Origin: Ceratothoa steindachneri
Taxonomy: Eukaryota; Arthropoda; Malacostraca; Isopoda; Cymothoidae
Assembly: GCA_963969495.1 (NCBI GenBank)
Contig: OZ018322.1
Location: 157,200,848-157,264,847, forward strand
Direction: 5' to 3'
DNA: 64,000 nt
Under the pieces are notes generated by a model, which saw nothing but the letters and a program-made list of their open reading frames with translations, had not been told where the DNA came from and did no database searches. Positions 12,188 to 23,744 of the stretch are shown here, piece after piece. Within the stretch, counting starts at the first letter, position 1; each line of letters begins with the position of its first letter. The position numbers were made by a program, and so were the translations under genes.

Positions 12188-13075
12188 GAAAGTTTTGAAG
12201 GTCTTGTTGTCATAAATCAGAATAAGTGACAGCATGCGACTTTTGGTCAACATGCCTAGATTTCTCTAGAATACCAATATATACAAATTAACGCTCTCTC
12301 TATTATTACATACACGAGATGAGAGAGCTAAAATCTCCAAGAGCCTTACATTAAGGAGCAGGAATTACTACATTTTTCATTAAATTAAAAAGTGCGAAGA
12401 ATTATTTAAAAAATAGAGTAACATTAGACGAGAACCCTTTTAAACATCGTAATAGAGTGGTTAAACCTAATGTATTTCCACACTTTAATATAAGTGGTGG
12501 TTGGAAAATATTCAGCATCAGGAAACCAAGACGAACGAATGTGACCCACCTACTTGGTAATATACCTCAAAGGTATTTTCATTTCATAATTTTAATAACT
12601 TGCTTTGATTTATTTGTATTAAAGGAAATATTACAAATCAAATAGTTAGTTCGATGAGATTAATTATCTATCTGGAAAGATTTTATCTTTAACATTTTTT
12701 CATTCATTTAGAAATTTTAGATATTTTTCATATTTTCTTTCTATTTTTCCCAATTATATTAGCTTTAGGATTTTACTTGACTCCCCTATGTAAATAAAAG
12801 GCAAAAGTGAGGTTTTACCAAATTAACTGCGATTTATTTTCTAATAGCTTTTAAATGGGGTTTATTTTAGGCATGGAAACAGTGGGCCATTATTTTTAGA
12901 CTTTGCGCAAGCTTGTAACTGAACACCTTTAAAGTTTTTTGAAATTTGTTTAATTTTCGTTAAAATTCTGGAAATTTGGAGGAGTGCAAACACCTATGCT
13001 TTCAAAACTTTCAAATGTTACTTGTTACAGCGGAATTATTTAGAAACTGCAAATGAATCAATTAATTAATTGATA
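12188..13075. other. No recognised feature
   Basis: AT-rich sequence between the tandem repeat and the mariner element. The 62-codon open frame at 12457-12645 has no known signature. Confidence 0.45.
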
Positions 13076-13089
13076 CGAGGGGTGGTCAA

Positions 13090-13449
13090 TAAGTTTTGCA
13101 ATTCGGATATAAGGAAACGAGATATGAGGAAAAGTCTTTTATTATTTTTCAATATAACTACCCTCGACTTCAATGCACTTGTGCCACTTGTCCCTGGGGC
13201 TTCAAATTTATGAGAACCAGAAATCTCATGACTGCTGTTCAATCCACTCCTGGACGGCGAACTGGACATCTTCATCGTCCCCAAACTGGTTTCCACGCAG
13301 TGCAGCTTTGATCTGGCGGAATAAAAAGTAGTCGCTAGGGGCCAGATGTGGACTGTAGGGGGATGGTTGAACTCCTTGAATCCGCACTCACGCAGGGCAG
13401 CTTGAGCAACTCTTGCCTTGAGGACTTTGACGACGTTGAAGTCGATCAT
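13090..13449 (-). pseudogene. Mariner transposase, C-terminal part
   Basis: Minus-strand translation gives KARVAQAALRECGFKEFNHPP, then after a one-base frameshift SPHLAPSDYFLFRQ. The SPDLAPSDY block of mariners carries the third catalytic Asp; here it reads SPH, so the Asp is His. Further on, IKAALRGNQFGDDEDVQ and EWIEQQS appear in the shifted frame. This part joins the N-terminal part after loss of roughly 120-150 residues of catalytic domain. Confidence 0.85.
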
Positions 13450-13560
13450 GGGGCGTTAGGTTTTAGGGACCCAACGGGAAGAGACCTTGGTCATGGCCAA
13501 ATTATCGCGGATGATGTTGAAAACACTTCCATGTGATATTCAAAGTTCTCGCTCGAACTT

Positions 13561-13827
13561 TTAGACCTTCACCTGTTGATTTTCAAGGATCATCCTCTCC
13601 ACACGGGCCACATTGTCCTCGTTGGTCACGCCTGACGGGCGTCCTAGACGAGGGTCATCTTCAAAGGACTCACGACCATGGCGGAACTCCCTATTCCAGC
13701 GAGCAATGATTGCATAGAAAGGGGCGGTGTTGGTGTACACTGTAACCATGCGTTTATGGATCTCTTTTGCATTCTTGCCTTCTTTGGTCAAAAATTTGAT
13801 CACTGCGCGGTGCTCAACCTTCTCCAT
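13561..13827 (-). pseudogene. Mariner transposase, N-terminal DNA-binding part
   Basis: The 88-residue frame starts at an ATG (13827) about 180 bp inside the right terminal repeat, as in intact mariners. It holds the two helix-turn-helix segments: HRAVIKFLTKEGKNAKEIH first, then ARWNREFRHGRESFEDDPR with the conserved DDPRxGRP linker motif, and a second HTH region ending ERMILENQQV. It stops soon after, where the catalytic domain should begin. In a full mariner (about 345 residues) the first catalytic Asp (HDNAxxH/FxDE region) would follow; here it is deleted. Confidence 0.9.
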
Positions 13828-14006
13828 TGTTGAAAAATTTGTGACTGACGATCTGCGATTAGCTACTGTTTCTTAAAATAGACGAGGCAGGAGCGTACGG
13901 CTGCAGGTCATGACTTGTCATAACTTGTACTATCACCCCCACAAACAGCCATCCCCCTTCCTCTGTTTTGCCCTACCGATTCAAAAAACTTATTGACCGC
14001 CCATCG

Positions 14007-15399
14007 TATGATTCTAGCTCAAATTGTTTACTTCAATTTGTCTTGAAACCAAAGTAGAGATCAACAAGATTAGAGCAAGTAGTATCGGGCGGATTAATTT
14101 GAATATTATTAGGAGAGTGAATATTTCTTCATTAAATAAAAGAAGAGCAAATTTCTATTTATAAAGAGAGTTCGAGTGGATTGCTTCCTAAAGTTCTTTG
14201 GCTATTTCACTTATATTTTAGCTTACATTGTGCTACTTTGAAATGTTTCTTGTTTACGGTTTACAAAACATTTATCATAGTCCCATAGAGTTGCCTTTAT
14301 ATTTTTGCAAAATTGTATTACACAGAATCTATAAGCCAGCACTAAACACAGATACTTAAATAACAGAGATTAAAGAGTTGTAGTGTAAAGCAGCGTTTGT
14401 CAACGGGTGTGACATCGCCCTCTTCGGGGCGAAAGTTCGGCTAAAGAGGGAGATGTTTCTTTGACTGCACAATTTTTACAACAAACCACATTTGGCATTG
14501 AGATTCCAGTTAGCATGTCACAAAAATCATCTAAACGAGTGTTTGAAATATCATTTTTACATCTTTTACAACAACAACAAGGATCTTTTACCTAACTATA
14601 TTTTAGAAATTTGATTATAAAATATAGATAAATATCTATCTTCAATGTTGATGAAATTTTACATTGTCTTCAATAAGAAATATATAGCTACGCTGTCACA
14701 AAACTTACGTTATAGTGGACGGTCCCAGTAACCACCAGCCACAAAAGTCCAATCACAAGGTCGTGAGACGCTTGATAGACGGAATGATTCAAGGATGCGC
14801 AGATATTTCTTTGTTTCTGTTTATATATATATTTCTGCGACACAATCCTATAAACTAGGATTGTGTAAATATACACAATCTACAATTTTCAGCCAGAGGG
14901 AATATATGAAAAACGCAAAGAGTAAATAAAGGCGAAAATAAATCAATATGAAACAATAACACAAATACAAGTATATAGCGATAATAAATTCCAAATACAG
15001 TTTCTTAAAATATATATATAGATACCGCCAAAAAACTTGCTTTACACAAAGTACATATTGGGTTCTCTCCCTCCCTCCAACGATCGATAGGCAACCACAA
15101 AAAAAAACAGTTAATCGAAGCGACTCGTTTTGCTAAAAAAGCGCTAAATGCCCCGGGCCACTTTGTTTTTTTTGCGCGTTATGGGGCGTTAAACTCACTC
15201 TGGTTGAGTGTGGAGTGGAAGAAATGTACGGAGTCTCGTAGTCCGTCTCATTTCTATCGCGGGAGAATCATTTCGAATGGACTGCTAGGATCTCCAATTT
15301 GTGCTACACGCCGATGGGCTAGATCTCCACACCTCCCCACTCTTTCCTTCCCCTTACTTCAGGACGAGACCAGCGGTACCTCAAAATGTCATGAGAATG

Positions 15400-15401
<2 letters not shown>
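14007..15401. other. Mostly non-coding; weak hAT-like end
   Basis: At 14391-14406 CAGCGTTTGTCAACGG, followed by a CCCTCTTCGGGGCG stretch, resembles the CAGNGNTTNTCAACC termini of hAT elements. No second end or transposase was found, so this is only a hint. The region 15060-15390 is GC-richer but has no recognisable motif. Confidence 0.3.

Positions 15402-15440
<39 letters not shown>
15402..15440. repeat. (TA)n tract left of Tc1/mariner copy
   Basis: TA repeat that ends exactly where the terminal repeat of the Tc1/mariner element at 15441 begins. It probably formed one microsatellite with 16744-16909 before the insertion. Confidence 0.95.
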
Positions 15441-15442
<2 letters not shown>

Positions 15443-16742
15443 AGGATGTTCCAATATCTTGGACCGATTTTAAATATGAGTTAAGTTTAAGCGTCTAATG
15501 ATTTTTTTCTTTTTCTTTCAGATTTAACAACTTCAGTTTTGGGCAATTTAAACCCTGGAAGATTAACAATCAAACGCCTTGTTAAAGTTATCAAAGCCTA
15601 TTACGAAAATGAATTTTTATGCAAAAAGGCATTTCGGGCACTTCGCGATTTCTTTGGTCAACATAATCGACAGACCGAGAGTGGAATTGGGAAAATTAGT
15701 CGTAAATTAAACAAACGGGGTCGCTGGCAGATATAAAAACGCCATTGCGTGCTCATTTACGCTCTTTAGATAAAAACATTGATACAGTGCGCGAGAATGT
15801 GGCCGCAGATCCAGACACCTCTATTCGTCATCGCGCTCAGGAATTAAACGCTCTCCACAATAACGTTACATCGAATTTTGACAAATGATTTGTCTTTACA
15901 CGCTTAAAAAATTCAATTGACAGAAGAACTAAAGACTGCTGACCATTTAAAGCGCCGTACATTCGTCAACTGGTTGCACGTGCAAAGACAAGCCCATGAT
16001 GATTTTTCGCAAAAAATCATCTTTAATGATGAAAGCCATTTTCATCTTGGTGGATTCGTTAATAAGCAGAATTGTCGCATTTGGGCTGATGAAAATCCCA
16101 GGAAGATTGTTGAAAAGGCATTGCATCCACAAAAGCTCACTGTTTGGTGTGTATTTTTTGGTAGCGGAATCATTGAGCCGTATTTCTTCGAAAATGATGC
16201 CGGGAATTCTGTTAGGGTAACAGGCGAGCGATACTGTGCCATGATAACCGAAATTTTATGGCCTGAATTGAATTCTATGGATGTCGAAGATTTGTGATTT
16301 TAACAGAATGGCGCCACATGTCACTCGACCATCCAACAATGTCTATATTGAATAAGAAGTTCCCAGGTAGCATCATCTTTTGAAACAGCAAGGTCAATTG
16401 GCCACCACGATCTTGTGACTTGACGCTTTTATATTTCTTCCTTTTAAATCTTCTCAAAAGTAAGGACTATGCCAACAAGCCAACAACAATTCAACAGCTA
16501 AAGGATGAAATAATAAGGCATGTTAGTGAAATCAAGGAGCAACTATGCAGAGTCATAAAAGATTTTGACCATCGAGTGGAGGTGTGCCGCTGAAGCCTTG
16601 GCGGAAATATGGGGTAATATTATTTTTCACACCTAATTGCCATGTCTCATCTAAGATGATCCAATAGTGAAATCAATAAATTTACACCAATAACACTGTT
16701 TTATTTACTGCTAACTTCAATCCGTCTTAATGGAACAGCTGT
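15441..16742 (+). mobile_element. Tc1/mariner-superfamily element, copy B
   Basis: The left end (GGATGTTCCAATATCTTGGA) and right end (reverse complement GCTGTTCCATTAAGACGGAT) share GTTCCA and match the two ends of the minus-strand copy at 40373-41622. Both sides are (TA)n, consistent with TA target choice. Length about 1.3 kb is normal for the superfamily. The encoded transposase is broken. Confidence 0.88.
15539..16640 (+). pseudogene. Tc1/mariner transposase pseudogene, copy B
   Basis: Blocks in order: HTH region (KRLVKVIKAYYENEF... ALRDFFGQHNRQTESGIGKI), a frameshifted linker (RENVAADPDTSIRHR type), HRIL and then LTEELKTADHLKRRTF. The catalytic domain follows, with IFNDESHFHLGG (first catalytic Asp in FNDE) at about 16020-16055. 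The second catalytic block reads QNGATCH near 16302-16322, so the Asp of QDGATCH is Asn, and a stop precedes it. The third is SCDLTLLYF near 16415. At least three frameshifts and several stops are present. Family known: cut-and-paste DDE/D transposase; this copy cannot be active. Confidence 0.88.
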
Positions 16743-17559
<817 letters not shown>

Positions 17560-18069
17560 TTTATCCACCCACACATCTGACCTTCCCTAATCAATTTCAG
17601 TTAAATCTTCAACTAGCTTCTCTACTTCGTCCATAAATCCTTCTCATTCTTTAGAGTATTTATTGAATCTGGCTCTAATTCTACACTTAACCTATTTATA
17701 CTGACTAACATAGACTCAGACTCATTCAAAGGTAACTTACAAATACTATATGTTCTATCAAATATTCCACCTCGATCTTGCAAAAATTCTGAAAACTCAT
17801 TCACCTCACTCTCACCAAACTGTTTCTTCAATCCTTGCTTTTCGAGCGCTTCTTCTTACGCTTTTTCCATTTTATGCTGAATTAAATGCAACTGCTTCCC
17901 TTTAAAAATACTAGCTACATCATTCACTCCCCCAGTCTTCCATGCATTATAACAGATATTCATTCACTTGGTGTCGCAACAAATATTGAGGAGGTGCACG
18001 CCACTTTCGTAGCTGAACCTAATTTGCTTTACGTTCATCCAAACTTCAATCCTCTATTTCACGCACTAT
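17560..18069 (-). pseudogene. pol: C-terminal tail of Gypsy-OTU pol
   Basis: It continues the integrase after the LTR insertion. It has a V-R-E-I start next to the target duplication, then an acidic segment with frames such as FGESEVNEFSEFLQDRGGIF and DEVEKLVEDLTEID. There is no catalytic motif. The assignment rests on position and orientation directly across the solo LTR, whose 5-bp duplication shows that these two sides were once contiguous. Confidence 0.55.
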
Positions 18070-18074
18070 CACAT
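18070..18074 (+). repeat. Target site duplication, left (CACAT)
   Basis: CACAT immediately left of TGTGATAG; the same CACAT follows the LTR end at 19617-19621. Confidence 0.9.
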
Positions 18075-19616
18075 TGTGATAGAACGTGTTGAAGCTGCGT
18101 TTAATTTCAACTCCTACCCCGTATTATTTAAAACCACGATGCTGCCCACGTGCATCTTCGATTCGAGGCTTGGAGTCTTATCTCAGCTACCGGATGCCAA
18201 TGTTTAAACAAGGAGGTTATCGTGCCCCCGTTCGCCCCCATACGCCGACCTCGCCAGATCGAGTTAGGCTTATGAACAGATAAGGCATTGTTCCCCGGCC
18301 CGGCTGTGCGTTCCCTCCAAGCTTCCACTCCATTTTCCCCCACGCCAAGGAGATGTCCTGGCTATTTATGTGGAAACTTTACCACTAAGATCAGATTGGA
18401 GATCCAGATTTTCGTTGCGAAACATCACCACGACCCTCTCTCCCTTTGTGCGCCAAGGCACCTCGGCCTCGAGATTCACCATCACTTGTCCAGAAGGAGG
18501 ACAATATTCCTTGAGTGCCAAAGGTTCGAGCCTTTTCCGACGCCAAGTCCCCAAGGCTTCCCCCCCCCCCTGTTGTTCAAGGAGAACAGCATTAGAACAG
18601 CCATTGTTCGTTTTGAGCCCTTCGCCAAGAAACGGTTTTCATCCCCCCCTGTTGTTCAAGGAGAACAGCATTAGAACAGCCATTGTTCGTTTTGAGCCCT
18701 TCGCCAAGAAACGGTTCTCATCCCCTCCCTGTTGTTCAAGGAGAACAGCATTAGAACAGCCATTGTTCGTTTTGAGCCCTTCGCCAAGAAACGGTTCTCA
18801 CCCCCCCCCCTGTTGTTCAGAGGAGAACAACATTAGAACAGCCATTGTTCTTGAGCCCGTAGACAAGAGACGGTTCTCATCCCCCCCCTTTGTTCAGAAG
18901 AGAACAACCTAGAACAGCCATTGTTCGTTTTGAGCCCTTCGCCAAGAAACGGTTCTAACCCCCCCTGTTGTTCAAGGAGAACAACATTAGAACAGCCATT
19001 GTTCTTGAGGCCGTAGACAAGAGACAGGTCTCATCCCCCCCTTTGTTCAGAAGAGAACAACCTAGAACAGCCATTGTTCTTCAAGCCGTTCGTCGAGAAA
19101 CGGTTCTCCCTCCCAAGACGCCTCGTCAGGATCCTTTTATTCCCCCCCCTTCGGCTGGAACTCGCCAGCGGACCGAAACTCCTTTGCGCCACCTTCCACT
19201 GCACCACTAGTGCCAAAGTTACGTAAGCCAAACTTCATCTTTGAGTATTGATCCCTTTTGTCAATTCTATCCTGTGCTTTAAATTGTTTATCGAACCATC
19301 CCATCTCTTTAACTCTAAATTTGTTTTACCTTTTTTTTAATCCCTTAAATCCTTGGATTAGCCCGAGTCTCCACGACCCTTTCCATTCTGTTTATGTCAA
19401 TATTTTCCGTCTTGTGTTTATTGATAGTTATTGTTAATAAAACTCTATTTTATTAATGATAGCAATATTATTATCCTTGAGCTCAGCTCCACTTCTTAAG
19501 CATATCGAAGATACATAATATCGGCCGCCAGACAGTAAACGCACTCTAAAGATAATTAAGGAAGTTCCCTCAACGAATAGTGTATATATGGTATCGTCGG
19601 GAGTCATTCTACGACA
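18075..19616 (+). repeat. Solo LTR, copy 2, complete
   Basis: It runs from TGTGATAGAACG to ATTCTACGACA, with the TG...CA ends typical of LTRs, and is flanked by a perfect 5-bp duplication CACAT. At 1542 bp it is the longest copy here because it carries the most tandem units. No internal region or second LTR is present, so it is a solo LTR left by LTR-LTR recombination. It lies inside the integrase C-terminus of the minus-strand Gypsy-OTU element. Confidence 0.93.
18555..19110 (+). repeat. Tandem 75-80 bp units inside solo LTR
   Basis: About seven units with the GTTGTTCAAGGAGAACAAC palindrome and the AGAACAGCCATTGTTC block; the most of any copy here. Two subtypes alternate: one ends in GAGCCCTTCGCCAAGAAACG, the other in GAGCCCGTAGACAAGAGACG. 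Confidence 0.88.
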
Positions 19617-19621
19617 CACAT
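19617..19621 (+). repeat. Target site duplication, right (CACAT)
   Basis: Matches 18070-18074. Confidence 0.9.
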
Positions 19622-20600
19622 AGCTTAGCCCATTTGACCAAACCTCTTTCAATTTACCCACATTCAGTCTACCTTTAGTTTCATTCTATTTCAGCACGTT
19701 ATCTCGAACAGAAAACTTTCGAACCTTTCATTTCCCTTTTAGCATAACTCACGATCGCTTTCACTAAGTCCCTTACGTGGCCTAACCATCCTCTCAAAAT
19801 TCATCACATATTTATAGGGTGAGATTTTTGTCGCCTTATGCTCCGTGATATTGTACAATCCAAGTACAACTCCGAAACCATCACTCCGTTTTCTTCCATC
19901 TTTCACCATCAACCCTATAATCTCACCAAAGGTTATCTAGTTCTCTCAGTCAAACCATTCGTGCTAGGTACACAGGACGTCGTTCGCATATGATCAATCC
20001 CACATTTACTCAACATCTCCGCAAAAAGCATATCCTACTAACTCTGGTCCATGGTCACTAAACATTCGCACTGGCTTACAGGCAAACATTGGTAAAAACC
20101 TCTCACTCAAAACTCTGGCAAGACCTAGGCAATTTATTCTTCAAAGGTGCAGAATAAACAAACTTGCTCTTGTGATATACCATTACGACCATTTTAACAT
20201 GACCTCTCACGTGCAAGGCAAAGATACACAATCAATTAGAACCATTTCAGCAAGTACAGGTAGAAAAAAGCCGAATCGCATACATTCTCTGAGACTTGTC
20301 CTTCTGACACACTTAGCATGTTGTCGCAACATCAACGCAAATCTTTTATAAAAAGGACTAAGCAATCGTTATTTAAGCACGCCCACAGCTTGTTCTTTCC
20401 CATATGTCCAAACCTCTTATGCACGATTTTAACCATCCCAATTGTACTAGAAACTGAAAATACTGGAATATACAGATTCTCCTACTCTATTCTTTGTACA
20501 AATTAAATCACATCTTTACAAAATACAAACTTTTGAGCAAACTCTTTAAACTCTGTCAATATACTACTCCATTCTTCAACAGGCACATTCCTCAATGCAC
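19622..20600 (-). pseudogene. pol: Integrase of Gypsy-OTU element
   Basis: On the minus strand a zinc-binding start is visible as HKRFGHMGKNKLW (His-x4-His) near 20420-20380, with the Cys pair degraded. The catalytic core follows: DCVSLPCTREGHVK with the first Asp near 20205, then KPVRMFSDHGPELVGYAF with the second Asp near 20060. The Glu region (NGLTER type) sits near 19945 in a shifted frame. Past the core come GLYNITEHKATKISPYKYVM and RMVRPRKGLSESDREL, matching the C-terminal region of Gypsy integrases. It is cut at 19621 by the solo LTR. Multiple frameshifts and stops are present. Confidence 0.82.
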
Positions 20601-21299
20601 TATATTTCAGCTCACGCACCATGGGTCATGAATTTTGCATACTTTTAATATCGTCTTTAGTCAATAACTCTTTATTCGTATTAACACTCGCTACTCCAGC
20701 AAATCTAGTTGCACATACAATCTCACTCCGCATGTTTACCAGAACCTTACCAGCTTTTCTCATGCACTCATTTCCTACTTCCACCGAAATCACCTTCTTT
20801 TGCAAGATGGCAATATTCAGCCAAAAAAAAAGGTAGCTCATTCTTAACTAACACGACACATTCATGCATTACTTTTTCCAGCTTTCCTATAATCACTGCC
20901 AAGCTCCCCTTCTCCCATGCGAACACGTTTCCTTCTCCCAACGGACAAAGCGTGAATGTTATGCCTTGCCTAGGTAGACTTCAATTCAGCTTCTCTACAT
21001 ACCTCACCACTTTACCATTCACCAAAAAAATTTGTGCACAGGTATCGATTATTCCACAGTACCTTTTCTCACTTATTTTTAACACAATATGCACCCTTTT
21101 TCGAACTCATGTTCACACGCCACACACGCAACTTTTTCATATTCTCAACAAACACAGCATCACTGTCCTCGGGTAATTTATTCACAGTTTTCCGTAAATA
21201 GTTCTTCTTCTTAATTAATCAATTAAAATACACCCCACTCAGACATTGTAAATACAGCTCACAGCCACAACCTCTGCTCACCCCCTTAACAGGCTACAC
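20601..21299 (-). pseudogene. pol: Pol segment between OTU-like part and integrase
   Basis: Minus-strand frames include LPRQGITFTLCPLGEGNVFAWE-type and VGNECMRKAGKVLVNMR-type segments. They lie in the direction of the element and are probably translated spacer of the polyprotein. I recognise no domain here. Confidence 0.4.
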
Positions 21300-21660
21300 T
21301 ACAAGCTTCTTTCCTCCGTAATTTATGCACACTTTGACATCAAACAGCTTATATACTACTACTAACACTTCCTAGAGCTGAATAACTCCCGCTGCACACA
21401 TCACCTTCAATTCTTCTTCATCTTGTTCACATCACCCATACCTAAATGATGATGTCTTTAACGTAATTCTTCCATAACTATTCTTCGTGAGCTATTAACA
21501 CTCTCAGATACCTTAACTTCTCTTCACTCATTAGCTAACTCTTGCAAGCTCCAAAGGACGCTCTCAAACATACAATTACCACCACCCTCACATCCTTTGC
21601 CAACAGTTAATCTTTTTGTAAAATATTCGGGATTTATTCTTAAAACCACACTTTCATTTG
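21300..21660 (-). pseudogene. OTU-like cysteine protease segment in Gypsy pol
   Basis: About 30 residues after the RNase H end, the minus-strand frame reads GGGNCMFESVLWSLQEL, which matches the OTU catalytic block (D-G-N-C-L/M-F-R/x-A/S). After one stop it continues LRYLRVLIAHE, and farther on DEEELKVMCAAGVIQL, which corresponds in place to the conserved E-L-x-x-x-A block of OTU folds. The catalytic Cys is present; the usual preceding Asp is Gly; the catalytic His could not be placed. OTU enzymes cleave ubiquitin or act as viral-type proteases; a role within this polyprotein is inference. Confidence 0.6.
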
Positions 21661-21699
21661 CCAAACCTGGTAATATCAACATCAAATCCGCAATTGCAT

Positions 21700-22690
21700 T
21701 CTTTTCACCTTGCAAATACTCTAACCCAAAATAAAACTCTTTCATTGTCATTGCAAGCCTGCTATCAAACATCCTCATACGCTGCAAATATACTAAAGGC
21801 TGATGATCCGTTCTCACTACAAATTTCACTCAATACACAAAAGGTCTCACCGCCTCCGAACAAAACGTTATTCAGCCAATTAATTACCTTCGAATCGTTG
21901 AATATGCACACTCTGCTACACTAAAGGCGTTCGATACATACGCTATCACTCGCTTTCCTTTCACACAACTTTCAAAGTGATCCTGCATTAAACATCTACC
22001 AAAGGAATAACCACTTGCATTTGTATAAACCTTATGCATGCTAGCCTTCTCTCTATAATCAGGATACGCAAGCTCTATATATTTCACCATTAATGCTTTT
22101 AACATATAAAATGCTAAATTGATCGACTGATTCCATTTAATAACGATACTCTTCTTTTTTCCTGTCAATTCACTAAAGGGTTGCATCACACTGAAACAAT
22201 CTTCCATAAACTTCCTTCCGAATTCAGACAAACTGAGGAATCCTCTTAGATCTCTATCAGTATTCAGATTCGGGAAATCTCTCACCTTCTTTAGAATTTT
22301 TCAGATTTTGGCAACCCTGTCGCACTCATCATATGTCCCTCAAATTAGACTTCTTCTGCAAACGACACACATATAGACAGCTAAATATTTACTGCGTTTC
22401 TTCAAACTTTCGAAACATATCCTTTACTACAGTTATTTGCTCATTCACATCTTCACTCATTATCAGAATGTCATCCAAGAGTATTTGCACATTCTTACTC
22501 AGAAATCCACTCAAAATCACATTCATTCAGAACCTGGGGCATTTGCTAACCCAAACTCAAGCTTCGGATTTGGTGATGGATCTTAGGAGTTGAAAATGCT
22601 GTTGTTGACTGGCTCTTTTTAGCCGCAGGTATTTGATAATACCCACGAAAAATATTGTCAAAATAATCTCCGAGAAAGTCAAAATGGCTC
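21700..22690 (-). pseudogene. pol: RT core and RNase H of Gypsy-OTU element
   Basis: On the minus strand: GYYQIPAAKKSQSTTAFSTP near 22645-22590, FGLANAP-like near 22555, LLDDILIMSEDVNEQI with the RT catalytic Asp pair near 22470. The RT-RNase H junction is RDFPNLNTDRDLRGFLSLS near 22285-22230. RNase H follows with VYTNASGYSFG (TDAS changed to TNAS, so its first catalytic Asp is lost), a CAYSTIRR segment, and FVVRTDHQPLVYLQRMR. The reading frame is broken at several points. The RT start lies at 24520-25000, across a LINE insertion. Confidence 0.88.
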
Positions 22691-23742
22691 AGAGAGCCAT
22701 GAAAGAGGGACTTCTTGTGTTCTACTTTCGACTAGTACCTGAGCGGGTCAAAGCTGAGGGATTCATTAGTCTGGAAAGCTGCTTCCGTTGCCCTGCCGTA
22801 GAAAAACACCCCACGAAGGAATGTACGGCGTCCGACGTCACTTGCTCCATATGCTCAAAAATTGATCACGGATGGAAAGAGTGTACGTCAGAAAAACCAA
22901 GATGCATGAACAGCGGAGGGACCACATGGCCTTGGAAATGAGATGTCCTGTCCGCAAAGAAGATCTCAGAACAAAACGAGAAGTAATAAAGCAACAAAAG
23001 GAGGCAAAAAAAAGACCTAAGTCGAAGCGGCGGCGATGGATACAACGACTATCGGTGGAACCGCAGCCCCGAAGCTTGTGATGCCAGGTGAAAGCAAATA
23101 TATACTGACTATGGTCATTGTTGCTTACTTGGCGAACCTAGCCAACACTGGTACATTTTTGAATTAATTAAATCGTCTCCTACAAAAGAAAGGGGTTAAG
23201 AAAAAGCTGTGGTTCCCGCCCAACCCCGCGTCGCAGGAAATACTAAATATCCAATTTGTCGACGAAAAACAAAGAGACACAAAAAGAAACAAAAACCCCC
23301 AAAGAAACAAGTAACCACGTGGGAAGAAGAATCGGAAAAGAGCGTAAACTTAAAAAAGAGCCCGAAAAAAAGTCAAATAAAAAAGAAGAAGACAGAAGTG
23401 AGACAAGAAACAGAGAGTAAAGAAGTGGAAAAAAGCTCAGAAGAAGAAGACGAAATCCTAGACTATCCTGGAGTACCCCTCACGGAGAAAAGGGATGTCC
23501 TACTGCGGAGTTTCTTCTTCGACGCCCAGGACGTGAATCTCAAAGTCTTCAGTGCTTCTGTGTGCAGACCCCTAAAAGGAAACATAGAAAAACTGCTCGA
23601 AGGCATCTACCGTGGCGAATACAAGTCGACCTACGACGGACCTTGTTCGCCGAAGGAAATAGGAGAACTACTGATGGAGCGCGGATGTTCATCTAGGACT
23701 CGTGCATTCACACCGTCAATATGTCCACCTACAAAAAGATAA
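22684..23742 (+). pseudogene. LINE ORF1 (gag-like) fragment
   Basis: A plus-strand frame has PERVKAEGFISLESCFRC followed by two or three CCHC-type knuckles: CFRCPAVEKHPTKEC, CSICSKIDHGWKEC and a third that begins at CMNS (CxxC changed) and reads HMALEMRCPVRK after a one-base frameshift near 22915. After a gap with stops, a 177-codon frame (23209-23742) is Lys/Glu-rich and ends in a globular-looking part (LTEKRDVLLRSFFFDAQDVN...). The knuckle order plus CPVRK is typical of ORF1 of arthropod non-LTR retrotransposons. It sits inside the minus-strand Gypsy RT. ORF2 is absent, so only a piece survives. Confidence 0.75.
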
Positions 23743-23744
23743 AA

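Larger units (their letters stand above)
13076..14006 (-). mobile_element. Internally deleted mariner element
   Basis: Ends are inverted repeats of about 31 bp: CGAGGGGTGGTCAATAAGTT at the left and CGATGGGCGGTCAATAAGTT (reverse complement) at the right. Both are flanked by the TA target duplication (13074-13075 and 14007-14008). At 931 bp it is shorter than a usual 1.3-kb mariner because the central catalytic part of the transposase is missing. The transposase lies on the minus strand. Confidence 0.92.

Noticed and set aside
14391..14406. hAT terminal inverted repeat
   Set aside because: Only one end resembles the hAT consensus; no matching second end, 8-bp duplication or transposase was found.
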